A stretch of 64,000 nt of DNA, from positions 9,753,558 to 9,817,557 of the forward strand of contig CM046844.1 in assembly GCA_025618425.1 (NCBI GenBank). Reading direction: 5' to 3'. The position numbers were made by a program, and so were the translations under genes. Origin of the DNA: Heliocidaris tuberculata (lineage: Eukaryota > Echinodermata > Echinoidea > Camarodonta > Echinometridae). Below are positions 13,831-26,934 of the stretch, one piece after another. Within the stretch, counting starts at the first letter, position 1. Every line of letters starts with the position of its first letter. The notes below the pieces were generated by a model, which did not search any database, was not told the origin of the DNA, and was given only the letters and a program-made list of their open reading frames with translations.

Positions 13831-15500
13831 TATATAAGATTTTGAGAAACCAACAGTGAATCAGAACGGAAGCCAATAGAAGTGGTTTTTATTGACCGTT
13901 GGAAACATATTATGGGCACAGATACACAATATTTTTTTCCCTCAAATTTACTGCAATTTTCCTAGTGGCTTGCGCCTTGATAGAGAGATCGATGTCGGCC
14001 CAAATCCGATTTATTTCCCCCTTTTCTGTCTCAACCTTTGATTGATTTTGTCCATTTGTGCAATGAAAATATTTGCCTGTCCTTCTGTGTATTTGTGTTC
14101 TACAACAAGTCCTCAAATGCTGTCTTTCCGTATCTTCCTGTCTACCTTTAAAACTGTCATCTCTGCTCAGACTTTACAATCGGACATTTTCCGCTTTTTT
14201 CATGTTTTTGTTTGTTTGTTTGCTTGCTTTTCCTTATCAATCAGCACTAAAACACGGTGAAACTTGGAATGGAGGCAACATATAAGACGTAACGTCACCG
14301 GTCATACCACACTGCATTCGTTTCTTCCAGATGTCTTTGCTTTTAACTGGCTCACTGATTGTTCTCTGACGAAGTAGTCATGTTGGTTACCCAGAAATTT
14401 TTGAGCAGTTGTGAAGAATAAAAAGGCGTGCCTAAAAGTTCTGTCACCTATCCCCCTTCCATACTTTCACTTTCTAGGTCGATTCTGATCGACGCCGGAA
14501 TGCTTTTAACAACTTCCCTCCTCAAAATCTGAGGACGTTGTAAAAGCTTTAACCCATACGTACGTAGACTGGTGTTATGGTATAATAAAAAGAAAACCTT
14601 CGGAAATTTCCATGGATTCGCTTTTACATAAAGCTGTCCTTCTAATGGCCCCATTAGCTCCCATATTTGTGTTAAATTTTTCAAGTAATTGATGATTACC
14701 CATGTACATAATGCGTTCTATAATGCCTCTATATTAATGTCCACCCCGCCTTCACAACCCGACTATTTTTTTAAAATTTCTGTCCGTTCTTTCTGTCTAA
14801 AAGTATTTACCTTAATATAGAAAGGATTGATCAAAGATTTGTTGTCTTCTAAATGAGTATATTTAGAATCTTAGAAGTCCTTGGTTACTCAGGAGGAGAC
14901 TTAGATAACGATCAGCCAATTTGCAAGAGATTTGAACGGTAAACAAGGATTTTGATTCTTGTTCAGTGTGTCACTATTCATTACTCGCTTCAAGTCTTCT
15001 CTCTGTTTGGAAAACAAGCGAGAACTAGGATTTTTCCCACTTTACATCTTTCTTTTTTTCTCGCATTGCGATGTTTATATTTTCTTCAAATGTTCAAACT
15101 TTCCAATCAGACATATTGGATGTGATTGAACAAACCACACCCTTGATCCCAATCTCTTAATCGAAATCTGGCAGACAGACTAATGAATAGTTAGCACAGA
15201 TATGTGTTGCTTCTCAAACTCCTTCGGATGCTGAGATGACGGTAAATAAATTGTTTTTTTTTTCTTTACTGGTCATCTTTGTTTGCTTACAATATACCAC
15301 TGAATCCATTTTTATCACAGCAGATGTGATTATATAGTGCTAGAAATAATACTCCGATCAGAGTCACAATGAGTTTCAAATTTTCGACCTTTTATTTCAG
15401 ATCATCTTGAGGAACTATAACATCAGTGAACATGAACTGTTTATGCATTCACGTAGCAGACATGACAACATTTCTTAAAACCATTGTGATTTAATTCGAA
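13831..15500. other. AT-rich DNA, nothing recognised
   Basis: No convincing exon, RNA gene or transposon end was identified. Open frames of 60-80 codons on both strands look like chance. Confidence 0.5.
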
Positions 15501-15502
15501 AC

Positions 15503-15506
15503 ATAG

Positions 15507-15537
<31 letters not shown>

Positions 15538-15593
15538 GAAGGAGAGAGAGAGAGAATGAGAGAGAGAAGGAGAGAGAAAGAGAGAGAGAGAGG
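15503..15593. repeat. (GATA)n followed by (GA)n
   Basis: About eight GATA units at 15505-15537 run into a GA-rich tract ending about 15592. The same GATA-then-GA order appears at 43830-43905, suggesting one microsatellite type growing from the other. Confidence 0.95.
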
Positions 15594-16340
15594 ACTTCGA
15601 GAATAGCTATAATTATGCTTCTTCCGGGAACACGATCGCAAAGACTTTCGAGAAATCAGCTCGAGTGCAATTTCAATATCATATTGTGTATACTATAGAA
15701 ATCATGTTTGGATTACCTAATACGTCATTGTAAGTTCAAACATTTCAAAAGGTTACGTATATACAATGCTACTGAAATTACTTTAAGTTGATTTGTCGAA
15801 AGTGTTCGGAGTTTTATAAAATTATGTTCAATTCTTCCCTATCCTGCCGATGAAGTAATCGGTAATGTCTATAAATGGCCTACGTAAATGTGGAGTCATT
15901 GTGCAGCGTTTCGTAACTGCAATGTAAAGGTGCTATAACAACATGTCGTGAATTGGATAGGATATTTCAATATCACACGTTGGCTAAAAATATCATTGTC
16001 TTCGTTGTTTGATTAAAAAGTCATTATCAAGGTGTTACTTAGAATACGCAAAGCAGACAACCAGTTTGATATCTTCTTGTTCTTAGGCCAGTACTAGATC
16101 ATTTGCTGTTGCAACTAGGACTACGCAATATTTAAGTTAAAGAAATAAACAGAAAACTAGGGCAGAGCCATCGACAAAATGGGTCGATTACCTATCACTG
16201 GCAAGTGATTTATATCAGTTAATAACCATAGCCCGTCTCATAGTAATCCACTATTATCAATAACACTTATAACCTTTATTTTAACAGGGGACCTTTCGGA
16301 GCACTTATACTGTTTATTATTTTGAACTCCTCGGCTGACG
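15594..16340. other. AT-rich DNA, nothing recognised
   Basis: No supported gene or repeat. Confidence 0.5.
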
Positions 16341-16342
16341 AT

Positions 16343-16359
16343 GGGGGGGGGGGGGGGGG
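16343..16359 (+). repeat. G17 homopolymer
   Basis: An uninterrupted run of 17 G. It is one of more than ten such G or C runs of at least 13 bases in the window. Confidence 0.98.
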
Positions 16360-16596
16360 CTCTAAATGGAAAGGGAAAATACCTTCTTTACTTGTATTTA
16401 AGGCAGTGTCATCTTGTTCTCGATGTTAATCTGTTTTGTTCATTTAGCGATTTTTGTTTTGGCTTCGGTTACGTCTTACATACTGCTATGAATATCGGTG
16501 CACGGTTGACATGATTGCTTATAAAAGCAGCTTCATTTAGACCCACAGCATTCAAGGAATTTCTTAACACCGTGTACCAATTTATCAATCATCGGT

Positions 16597-16708
16597 GGAG
16601 AGAGAGAGAAGAAAAAAAGAGAGATGGAGAGAGACAGACAGACAGAGAAAGACACAGACAGACAGACAGACAGAGGTAGAGAGAGAGAAAGAGGGAGGGG
16701 GGAGGGGG
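16597..16708. repeat. GA / GACA compound microsatellite
   Basis: GAGAGA with GAAA variants, then GACAGACAGACAGA arrays around 16633-16672, then GA and a G-rich end near 16694-16708. Confidence 0.95.
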
Positions 16709-16930
16709 CTATTATTGTCTAAAGACAGGGACACCGGTTCAAGATTCGAACACGCATATTCTTCATTGAAAGTCTAGAGAATGAACCCCCATTTCACAGT
16801 AAAAAAAATCACCTCATTTAATATAGCCTAAAAAGAGCATGCAATATGCACCCCTTTAATCCGCTAATCCATACCTCTCCTCGACCTCGCTTTTAATCGC
16901 CAGATCGCTGAGCCATGTAGGTTCTTCGAG

Positions 16931-17105
16931 ACAATATATTGCTCCCGGCTTTATTTCGTCAAAGATGATGTAGAGTTCCAGTTGAGTTTTAGGTTTAGGG
17001 TTTAGGGTTAGGTTTAGGTTTTGTATTTGGTCCAAGGTTGAAGTTGGGAATATTTAGTCAGTCTATAGGATATTGACCGGGGAGCGATTGTCGCCGGAGC
17101 ATGTT
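16931..17105. mobile_element. MITE-like repeat with TTAGGG-like interior (copy 2)
   Basis: The left end reads GAGACAATATATTGCTCCCGG. The right end reads CCGGGGAGCGATTGTCGCCG, an imperfect inverted match. The interior contains GTTTAGGGTTTAGGGTTAGG. It shares the ...CTCCCGGCTTTATTTCGT... word with the copy at 4430-4677 and a GCCCCAGGCTTTATTTTGT variant with the duplicated copies near 25.3-25.8 kb. It is a non-coding dispersed repeat. Confidence 0.6.
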
Positions 17106-18560
17106 TAAAAACGCCATGGACACTGATGAACATTTTAAGCACTCAATCCAACCACATCATCTTGTCAAACTTTAAGACATGCCCTTTCTCATTCCATTTT
17201 TCCCCTTCAAGAGACATGAGACGGTCTACCAGAAGACATTTTCAAATCCCGAGGGATATTAAAATCTCAAAATAGAAGAGGTAAAACGTGAATAATGACC
17301 AGGTCATATAATATAAAAGCGATATTTGATCTGTCGGTCTGCATTAGTTTGATACAGGGATTTTATACTAATTGCGATAAACTTTATAGCAGCAACATAT
17401 TTTGCTATTTGTTAGCATTATCATATTTCAAGAAAGATATATCATTGCCATCATCAATTTCAGCATTTGCTAGTATAACGATAATTGACGTTATTAACAG
17501 AATTAAGTTGATATTTGGCTGCTATAGTAGCACATATTTTACAAGCTTTTTGTTTAGCTTCTGGTAATATACCAGGAAAGTGAGAACGAAAAGAGCATTA
17601 GATTACGGAAAATAAAGAAGGCCGCATCAATAGAGTATGTTCAAAACACAATTGTCCTCTTATAAATTAATATAAGGTCAAAATCAATAATACACATTAA
17701 ATGGAAAAAATAGTTCCTACTAAATTAACAGCTGCAATAAACTCAATGATAATTTAAAAAACCCCGATAAGCTAGGTCAATATAAGAAACAAGTATGATT
17801 AGACCTCGTAAATCCATTTTAGCCAAGACTTATGAATTAACTACTTTAAGTGCTAATGCAGTTAGGTAAATAATACAAGCCATACACTACACCTGCAAGG
17901 TCGTAATGGAGTTAAAACTACTCCCTGTCATGACAGAGCGAAGGCCTTTCATTCATTACACCTTCAATAACCGCCAAAAGACCTTTACGCCCTCACAGTC
18001 ACCTGGAAAAACCGCGCAATGGGTATTGTTACGTCACAGGTAGATATGAAAGCATTACCGGCGGGGATTTGCGTCCCATTTATATTTATTTGTGAAACTT
18101 TTAAGGCTAAATCTTATTAAATTCTTCATGTTAAGTCAAAGCAATTTCACAATGAATTCGCAATTATTTACATTATAACTGCATAATTTCTGTATTCGTT
18201 GATTCATGAAATTAAATGCACATCATAAAACTTCAAATGTCAAAACCTCTTCAATCTCCTCTTTTACTTTGACGGCATCAAACATCAAAGACTCAAAGAA
18301 GTTCAGTAATTCAAATCTGCCAGATGTTTGCAATAGTCATCGTCAGTTCCAACTACATCTCTTTAAACCCCTGATTAAAAGAAGCATTTGTCAAAACCTT
18401 GATTTTGAAGCATGAAAGAATGCTATTTCCTGCATTCGGATTTTGTATAGAAAACAAGTAACACTTTTTAATATTGAAGGTCATAAAACCTGTAAAGGCG
18501 AGAAACTCAAGAAATGGAAAAGAAGTAAAGAGATAGAAAACGGAAGTGAAAGAAAGGGGA
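17106..18560. other. AT-rich DNA, nothing recognised
   Basis: The 90-codon open frame at 17295-17567 is hydrophobic and AT-driven, with no recognisable family. I do not call it a gene. Confidence 0.5.
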
Positions 18561-18721
18561 AAACAGAGAGGTAGAGATAGGCAGAGAGAGAGAGAGAGAG
18601 AGCAGAGACAGAGAGAGAGAGAGAGAAGAGACAGATATAATGTATTTAGAGAGAAACTGAGGAAGAGACCTCATTAGAGAGAGAGATAGAGAGAAAGAGA
18701 GAGAGAGAAATGGAGAGGGGG

Positions 18722-18787
<66 letters not shown>

Positions 18788-18801
18788 GGGGGGGGGGGGG
18801 G
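18560..18801. repeat. Large (GA)n tract ending in G16
   Basis: Purine-rich from about 18560, with the longest pure (GA)n stretch at about 18729-18783. It ends in ATG16 with the G run at 18786-18801. Confidence 0.95.
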
Positions 18802-21800
18802 ACAGAGATGGCACTGAGAGGTTCAAAACGCCTTGTTTATTTCCCGCGGAAGCCCGGCTGTAATAAAGAAGGAATGTGGAGGCATTGATATGACGGTCCC
18901 ATCGCCGGCTTATGGCGTTCCAAAACTCACCAAACCAACCAACATGACCAAGTACACAGAATATCGTTTTCATATTTTTGACGATGGAGCACTATCAGGA
19001 GGAAAAAGGGAGGAGGCGGACAGGAATTTAACTCTCTATCGCCCACACCGTTTGCAGGAATTTGCCAAGCAGCTTTCCAAGGCTGCACGTCAAAATGTAA
19101 CTGAACTGTCGACAAAATTACAAAGTGAACAAATAGTGGTGATACGTTAAGCCCGAGGCCTGAAATGTCCATGATCTTTGTTTTCTTCCTTTATCTCAGC
19201 ATTTCATTTACTACCTTTTCAAATCCTACCCATTCTATTTACACTAACTCCAGGTTGGTGCATCTTTGATCAATACTTCGAATTTTGGCGTAAACCTTAT
19301 TATATTTGTGTTATGTACCTTTCTCTTGAACTGTTGAAAGAAGATAATCAAAGTACCCTATATTCTCTCTTTTAAAAAAAAATATGTATCGATCAGCGTT
19401 TAGACTTCCCTGTAAAACCAAGTCACTCTTCTAATTAATTTCTCTCCTTTTTTTCTGTCTTTCATATTTTAATCCATACATATTTTTGGTTGGTAGTTGA
19501 ATGTCAGTCCTTTATAATTATACTGCCTAGTTACACCTTCAAGTAGAGAGATGAAAGACAAACTTCAGACCACAATGAGAAGCAAACTTCTGAGATTTTA
19601 TCCTCATCCCATATGGGTTTTATCTCCATACACTCCTCATGTTAATGCAGCTACATAGCAACCATATCATTCAAGGCGTGGCCTTGTAGTTGGTCATGCT
19701 AGAGACAGCCCAACGGTTTTTATTTAATTTTTTTTTTTGCTTTTTTTTTTTGGAAGGGGGAGGGGGGAGGGGGGTAAACGTGACAGTGAATACCGTAAAA
19801 CATTCATGCCTACAATATACGTTTATATATACGTTTATATATACATTCAAATATATACAATTCACGCCTTACCGTCGGAACACTACATTATCTTTAAAAA
19901 AAAACATACATGTGTATGACATTTACATTTTGTGTGTTTCGAGTTCATGAAAAGGGTACGGCATATAATTATCAAAATAACGAATTACACAACATACGTT
20001 CCTATGCTCAGTGTCTTTAAAATTCATATGAATAAAACTACTCAGCATGCAAAGTAACATATTAGTATTTTCCTCATTGTGTATTTTCATCCGTTCCTAT
20101 GGTCAGCAATATTTATTAGTATAAGTAATTATGGTTCATAAAAACAGCTTTTTGCCTGAAGATCAGACTAAGATAGCAGTTATAGTGTGAAGGTCGGAGC
20201 TTGCCTTGACAGTTTGTCAAAAGAATCAATATCATCCCTCTCTAACATTTATTCTGTCCCGCAGCCTATACATCTCTCTCTCTCTATTTCTCATTATCTG
20301 TCCCCGCCTTCGCGCCGGGGCTCAGTCGCGTGCAGTACCGCTGGTAGCATTCGGTATAAATACATCGGCAATCTATTGGCCTGACTTAATGGTGTTTTCA
20401 TTGCTACATCACAGGTATTATTCTTTCTCACACCCTGTCCACGGCTAAACATTGTGAGAGAAGAAGATACATCGGATTCGTAAGAACTGGAACGTGCTCA
20501 AAGGGATGATAGTGTTTCTATAGCAACGATGAAAAATACCTTCACATGTTTTTCAGATGGTTCAAAATGTCAACATGTCAAGTAGGTTTTCAAAATGGCA
20601 AAGTTTTGCAGTTGATTATTGTAGTTTGTTTCTTTTTTAATTTAAAAAGAGTCAAGTTTTTCCTTTGACACTAGTGAAAGTTATATATTATATTGTGAGG
20701 GGGTGGGTTTTATGGCATTAGATCTACCTTCTTTTTATTTTTATTGTCATTCGAATGGCAAGGGAGGGGCTTTGAATTTTGGCGGTTTCCTCAGTAATAT
20801 TATGTTGATTATTTTGCGAGGCCGCATAGCGACCTAGGGATAACATTTTGCGGTTTTTAGCGCACTTTCGATCACACAGGCAAAATCCAAGCGTTAAATC
20901 ACCATTTACACAAAAATCTTGTATTTATAATTGTCGGGGGGGGGGGGGGGGGCAAGTCCCTAAATTTTCTGACACTGCAGTAGGTTCTATAGGGAGTTTA
21001 CATTTGTCTTATGTAAAACACAGGGGAATATCTGCCTAAATAATAACTGTTTAGAGTTCTTCTTCAATATTGCACAATATGCGAGAGAGCACAGCGACTG
21101 AGCTAGAAAATTTTCCCATAAACATTATTTGAATAGTAAAAGTTTGCATTTTAGAGTGCTTAAGAATCTAAACAGAGTGTTTACTCATTATTTGCTATAC
21201 ATTTTTCTTCAGTCTTCAAAATTTGTAGGGGGACGTGCACCCCCCCCCCCTTCCCGGATCGCCGCTCCTGCAGTCTACCGCTCAGACTGACCAAGTTTTC
21301 CATTTCAATGTCCATCTGTCAGCGAAGCAACGTGCGACGTCCCCCCAAGACGCTTCCGGTGTACGATTGTGGCGACGAGAAGACAAGTTGAATATGATAT
21401 TGCCCTCATGATATGACAAGCACACGTTTCAAACAACAAGTGTACCAAAAGAAATCAATAGACAAGACAATATACTGCATGATGAGAGCTCTAAGTACCC
21501 ATGTCGCTCGCCATTCAGCTCCCTAGGGCCGAGGAAAAGACGTATATAGTTACGCAAAGATGCAAAAACATTTACAGATGCTGTGTTGTTCGCCAAGTGC
21601 ATGAGATCATAGTGCAGATGTCTCAGCTCGCCAAAAGACGATTCGCTTACAAGTGACCGGCTGTCCAAAGCATATTAAGTCTAAACAAGAATAGAGAACA
21701 AAATACAATTTATAGAAGATTACGTGGCATTATGACGTCATTCAAGACGATTCACATTTCGAGCCGGTGCTACCTATACATGAATACTGAGAAAATTTTG

Positions 21801-22690
21801 TAGGAATGGAGAAAAGGGGTAAATAACGGATTCTCAATAAAATGTTGCATCAATTTCACCATACATTCAAAGCGCCGGCGGCATTATTAAAACTCAAAAT
21901 ACCACAAAGTTATACGATCGCAAAATCTAATTTGTATTGACAACTGACGTGAATGACCCTTACAACAGACCCTTAAAACGTAAACAGCGCTATTATTGTT
22001 TTTCAAGCTTCTTGGCCCCCTTGAAATTCAATTTCAAGTGCACAAAGTAAAGTGTAGCAAACACACTTTGGATAATTACTGAAATCTGAAGCCCGTTTAC
22101 AAAAAAAAAATTAAAATAAATAAATTAAAAAATACTTATATCAAGCATGCCCCAAATAAAGATTTTGAGCCTCATAATGATATGCCATATCATCTTAAAG
22201 TATTCCAGATTAAAGAGAAATAAATGTCAAATCTGTCATTTTGAATAATGCACCTTTTTAATCGAGAGGCCCTTTGTTCAACTGCTTGTTTGGTAGCTTG
22301 ACTGAACCTACTGAGATTAAAAGATATTGAGCACACCTTTTAATTCCTCGCAATTTTAATCACAAAAATCAATCTCGAATTAGAGGATAATAATCTCGAG
22401 GGAACTATGGCAATAGGAAGTCGAATATTTGTTCAGATTTTTATGGACAAAGAAAAGATGCAGATAACAAGGGAGAGAGACACAAACGAAGAAATGGAGA
22501 GACCCAGAGGAAGAAAAGATCATACTGGAACTTGATTAATTAAATAGACACCTGTCTGGACTCGATATGTAAATACACGCCAACGCTCAATGCATTCTTC
22601 TGTAGCTTGAGAAAGGGCAAATTTCAGATAAATGACGAAGTGAGAAAAAAATGGTGTGGTCGTTTGAAAATAATGAGCTGTAAAGCATGG
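18802..22690. other. Mostly unique DNA with scattered homopolymers and a short tandem repeat
   Basis: A 105-codon open frame (18833-19150, + strand) lies in relatively GC-rich sequence just downstream of the GA/G tract. It has no recognisable domain and overlaps an 81-codon minus-strand frame, so I do not annotate it as coding. Other contents are a TATACGTTTATA-type tandem repeat at about 19817-19860, G17 at 20936-20952, a C run near 21240-21250, and two GCGA(G)-(N)-AGCGAC words near 20817-20835 and 21079-21103. Those words resemble the interior of the hAT-like element at 36448-37269. Confidence 0.5.
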
Positions 22691-22693
22691 GTA

Positions 22694-22696
<3 letters not shown>

Positions 22697-22757
<61 letters not shown>

Positions 22758-22903
22758 GGGAAATAGAGAGGGGGGGGGGAGCTTGCTTAGTGAAAATGAG
22801 GTCTAAGAAGCTATACAAATTTGAAGATGCAGAAAGATGAAGGTGAAAGAGAAGAAAATGGATAGGGAAGCAACTGAGAATAGAGAGAGTAAAACGAAAT
22901 GGC

Positions 22904-22954
<51 letters not shown>

Positions 22955-23052
22955 GAAGAGAAGAACACGGGAGATAGGGAAGAGGTAAGGAGAGAGAAGG
23001 AGAGAGAGAAGGAGAAAGAGGGAGCAGGAAATAGAAAATGATGGTAAGAGAG

Positions 23053-23093
<41 letters not shown>

Positions 23094-23100
23094 GGAGAGA
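22697..23100. repeat. Large compound (GA)n region
   Basis: There are three long pure (GA)n cores: about 22698-22748, 22908-22949 and 23057-23090. GGGA/GAAA-rich purine sequence separates them, and a G10 run lies near 22771-22780. The Ser/Leu-rich minus-strand frames across it are not genes. Confidence 0.95.
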
Positions 23101-25291
23101 AAGCATTCGTAGAAAGACAGAAAGAGTACCAACAAACCCAAACGATACCCACATCAGGAAGATTAGACAAATAATAATATTAAATCCTTGGAAAGAAATA
23201 AAGAGAAGAAGGTACATACCGTAGATCGAGAATTATTGTGAGATTTGCGGAGAGGGGAAAAAATGACAATCGCACGAAATCGATAACTCTCTCGAGTTTT
23301 AATCATACTTTGGGATTGAAATAAAGGAGACAAATCGACTGCGAGTCGAGGTAACGTTAATTAAGCTAATTTATCTGACAGCTCATCTTGCGTTCCATTT
23401 CCCTTTGATTACACAAATCATGAAATATACACAACTGCAATTGTTGGTTCAGGATAAAAAGGAAAATATTGCACAAGCACAAGGATGATCATGATGATGG
23501 GAGAAGGGGGGGGGGGGGGGGTGTCGGAGTATGAGGTTTCTAGTCTTGAATTGTAAAGATAGAATTCTTACAGAATCGAACCAAAATCATAAAATTTAAC
23601 ATGTTTAAAGACTACGAATAATGATGTCTGCAAAATAAGCTGGAAGGAGCAGAGAAAAGTTCCATGTGGATATACCATAGTCATGATAGTATGATGTAAG
23701 TGATTTCCGGCTTGTTTTTGTAAGTAACATAGTAAATGTCTCTTTTAAAGCAAAGGCATTTCTTTCGTGATGAACACCGAAGACTTTCAGCCAGTTTTTT
23801 CTCGAAGTCTAAAAATCATGAAATTTTACTTGTAAACTGTACCATAACAATGGTAAAAAAAAGCTAGCAAACAGAATGACGCAATCATGCCTGGTTCCTA
23901 CAATATCCCCACTGAATATACGGTGCTAGAAAACACTTTGGGGTGATATCATATGATACCATTTATATGTAGATTTATTTAGAAAAGACCAATGCTTTAT
24001 TCATCCACTTCCAGTCTAACTTGTAAATGTTATGTGGAACCTTTAAATGTCTCGATAGCGGTATGTCAACGCTTTTTATTTCAGAGTAATAAAGTTTCTT
24101 CCCAGTTGCTCTAATCGTAAGTGGCTGTGGAAAGCCTCCCACTTCTGCCTGCCATCAAATCAATTAAGATCTATCTCAGGGAACATTGTCGCCGAACATC
24201 AAGTCACCCATTATTGCACCATGAGTAACGAAGCGAGGCCTCTGACCACACGCACCTATTCCCAATGGGACTCTAAACAACGATTCTTTGATTTTTTTAT
24301 TTGAAACACACCAACAAAATTATCTTATTTTATATCATTTGTTGTAATGTATACGTGTATACATCATTGTTATGTATAATTTTGATGGAATGTCCTCTGT
24401 TATTCTTATATCAACGGGAGAATAATATCTGTTATAATGACAAACGAATCAATACATTCAATTCAATTGAATTTTCGTGTTGCGACGTTGTTCTAACATT
24501 ACTTGTATTAAGTTATTTAGGTATTGTATAGCATCAGTATTGTGTTGCATGTACATTAAACGCATAGCCGAGCCACAGAACTTTGCTTTCTTTTGTACAG
24601 TGTTTCCTTGGTAATTTCAGTTCAGAAAATCATTGTCCAAATGATTAAGATCAAGACAATCAAGCCTGTAAATTTTAGCCTCATCAAACCCTGCATACTA
24701 CTGTCTTTTGGGGTAAGAATAACGTATATTTCTTTATTAGTAATCATTCGTTTCAAATCATTCCATATACGGTCAGAAATGAGAGAGCAACCTTAACTTG
24801 TTACCGAGGTTATAGAAATACTTTCGATGCACATGTAATCTAAATCTGGTAAAAATGGTAATGCTGAAACGAAACATGCTGAAGACTGAAGTTAATAATG
24901 ATGGAGATAATAATATATGATAATCTGTCACAGGACAGAGTCTTTCTGTGATCTTGGTTAGATGTGGAACTATGGAGACATAAGGATCGGAAAAAGAAAA
25001 AAAAATCTTTATCAGAAAATTAAGGATCACCTTTTCTTTAGCGCATGCCTGCATCGTAAATGAAGGCACGTAACAGTGTAAGCCAAATGCGATTCCAAGC
25101 CTTACTATGCACTTGTATTTATCTAAATGTTTTATTCATTTTCTTTGAACGTGCCGCCAAGTAAGATCAAAGGTTTGAAACACCTCCGATATGTTATACG
25201 ATACAAGACATGACATTGTTTCGTTCAAAGGGTGTAAACATAGCGCGAAAGATCAACTCTAAATGGTAAATGACACATTCTTGTTGCTTCC
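23101..25291. other. AT-rich DNA, one G16 run
   Basis: G16 at 23506-23521. No gene or transposon end is supported elsewhere in this stretch. Confidence 0.5.
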
Positions 25292-25851
25292 ATGATTTGC
25301 ATGATTCCAAACAGTTAGGGAATAAGAATCCGTGCTTCGCGCAGGGCAATTTCTAAAAATTATTTACCTTTTTGGGGCACCCGATATTTGATACGGAAAT
25401 ATTTGCCCCAGGCTTTATTTTGTAAAAACATAAAGTTAAGGTTAGGATTGCGATTGGGTTTTAGATTGTGTTTAGGACTAGGGTTTCAGGCACTAGCGTA
25501 GCAAAAAAGCAAAACAAACAACCAAAAAAAAAATCGTGGAAAAGTTGTCAGGGGGGGGGGGGGGGTTTGCATGATTTGCATGATTCCAAACAGTTAGGGA
25601 ATAAAAATCCGTGCTTCGCGCAGGGCAATTTCTAAAAATTAGTTAACTTTTTGGGGCACCCGATATTTGATACGGCAATATTTGCCCCAGGCTTTATTTT
25701 GTAGAAACATAAAGTTAAGGTTAGGATTGCGATTGGGTTTTAGATTGTGTTTAGGACTAGGGTTTCAGGCACTAGCGTAGCAAAAAAGCAAGCAAGCAAG
25801 CAAAAAAAAAAAAAAAAAAAAATCGTGGAAAAGTTGTCAGGGGGGGGGGGC
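25292..25851 (+). repeat. 279-bp tandem duplication
   Basis: The unit beginning ATGATTTGCATGATTCC starts at 25292 and again at 25571, and the word CACTAGCGTAGC at 25491 recurs at 25770, giving the same 279-base offset. Each unit ends in a G run of 10-15. Only a few substitutions separate the two (for example AATAAGAATCC / AATAAAAATCC), so the duplication is young. The unit includes GCCCCAGGCTTTATTTTGT and GTTAAGGTTAGG, linking it to the TTAGGG-like MITE family at 4430 and 16931. Confidence 0.9.
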
Positions 25852-25913
25852 ACTCTGCCCCCCTGCCCCCTGACAACTTTTCCACGATTTTTTTGTTGTT
25901 GCTTGCTTGCTTG
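25788..25913. repeat. Inverted repeat / hairpin closing the tandem duplication
   Basis: A perfect 25-base arm (25820-25844; contains TCGTGGAAAAGTTGTCAGG) pairs with 25866-25890 (contains CCTGACAACTTTTCCACGA). An outer A-tract/T-tract pair and GCAAGCAAGCAAGC / GCTTGCTTGCTTG extend the stem to about 55 bases per arm. The loop is about 21 bases and GC-rich. Confidence 0.9.
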
Positions 25914-26363
25914 TCAGAGAATTATGGAGGAAAATATCTGATAACTCCCCCCCCCCCCACCCCCAATGAGTGACTTTGAGGGCTGGCGAAAAAAAATTGT
26001 CACTACCCCCCCCCCCCCTTCATCCTCCTCGTCTCTTTACTTCTCCTCTTCCATTTCCCTTCATCCGCTTCCTCTTATATTCACCCTTCTCCTTATATTC
26101 CATTTTCTCCATCCCTCCTATATACTCCTGCCCCTTGCACTCTTGGATCCGTCTTCACTCTCATCTTCCTCATCTTTTTTCTCCTTCTTATTGCCATCGT
26201 TGTCATCATCACTAAATTGTCTAATATGAATAGTACTACAAATCAGCTTCTTCATGCTTTAAAGGTTAGAGGGCCGGAACTACTCTCCATCAAGTCACAT
26301 CATGATTTATTAGGCAAGTCACGGACAGTTTTAATTTAAAGATTAACCTGCTATTTTTCTACT
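25914..26363. other. C-runs and pyrimidine-rich unique DNA
   Basis: C runs near 25947-25958 and 26007-26017 are followed by a TTC/CTC-rich pyrimidine stretch to about 26215. The Pro/Ser-rich frames here are low complexity. Confidence 0.6.
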
Positions 26364-26752
26364 TTTAAAGAGAGGGATGAGTACTGGGAAAGGTCAAAAA
26401 CAATTTGTAAGCTTTCTCATTCTCGTATATGTCAGTTTGGAAGATTATCATAATAGAAATGTCCCCTGAAAAGGATTGCTCTTCAAATGCCCTCACATTC
26501 AAAATACGACAAGAAACAGCTGAAATGTTCGGGCTGAACATGTGTGTGTATAGTCCCATGCATATACACATTTCTGTGTGTGGTGCATGTGACTCTCAGC
26601 AGGAGTGACACAATTTCTTCTCATTTTGATGATTCCAAAACCTTACGGCATACACCAATTCTTATGTACTGTATAATCAACCTTTCCCAATTGTTTTGAG
26701 ACAGTTTCTTGCGCAACGTAATCACATGACCAGAACTCAACTTCATCTTTAA
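26364..26752. mobile_element. MITE family A, copy 2
   Basis: Co-linear with 8689-9093 over its whole length, sharing TCCCCTGAAAAGGATTGCTC, CTCTCAGCAGGA and GATTCCAAAACCTTAC. The left end TTTAAAGAGAGGGATGAGTACTGG is more diverged. The right end CCAGAACTCAACTTCATCTT is followed by TTAA. TTAA borders the inverted ends on both sides, as in copy 1. Confidence 0.8.
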
Positions 26753-26934
26753 GCTATTATTCAATTATTTCGAGGCAGTTCATTCTGAAGTGGCGCTCTC
26801 TGTCATAAATCTGGACACACTTGGTCCTTGGTGTTTGGACTATATCTAAAAGACTTGACTTTTGAGTGTTGTAGCGACGCAAAGTTAAGTGGTGGGGGAT
26901 GGATGTAGTCGAGAGATGACGACATGAATGGGAA

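Noticed and set aside
13311..13919. 202-codon minus-strand open frame, the longest in the window
   Set aside because: It spans A29 and several (GA)n cores; low-complexity Ser/Leu/Phe with no domain.
16980..17030. Possible interstitial telomere from TTAGGG words
   Set aside because: The words are few, degenerate and sit at the same place inside a dispersed repeat family.
18833..19150. 105-codon open frame in GC-richer sequence
   Set aside because: Overlaps an equally open minus-strand frame and has no recognisable domain. GC-richness alone explains the lack of stops.
22624..23217. 197-codon minus-strand open frame
   Set aside because: Lies across three (GA)n cores, and two further frames overlap it. 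A simple-repeat artefact.
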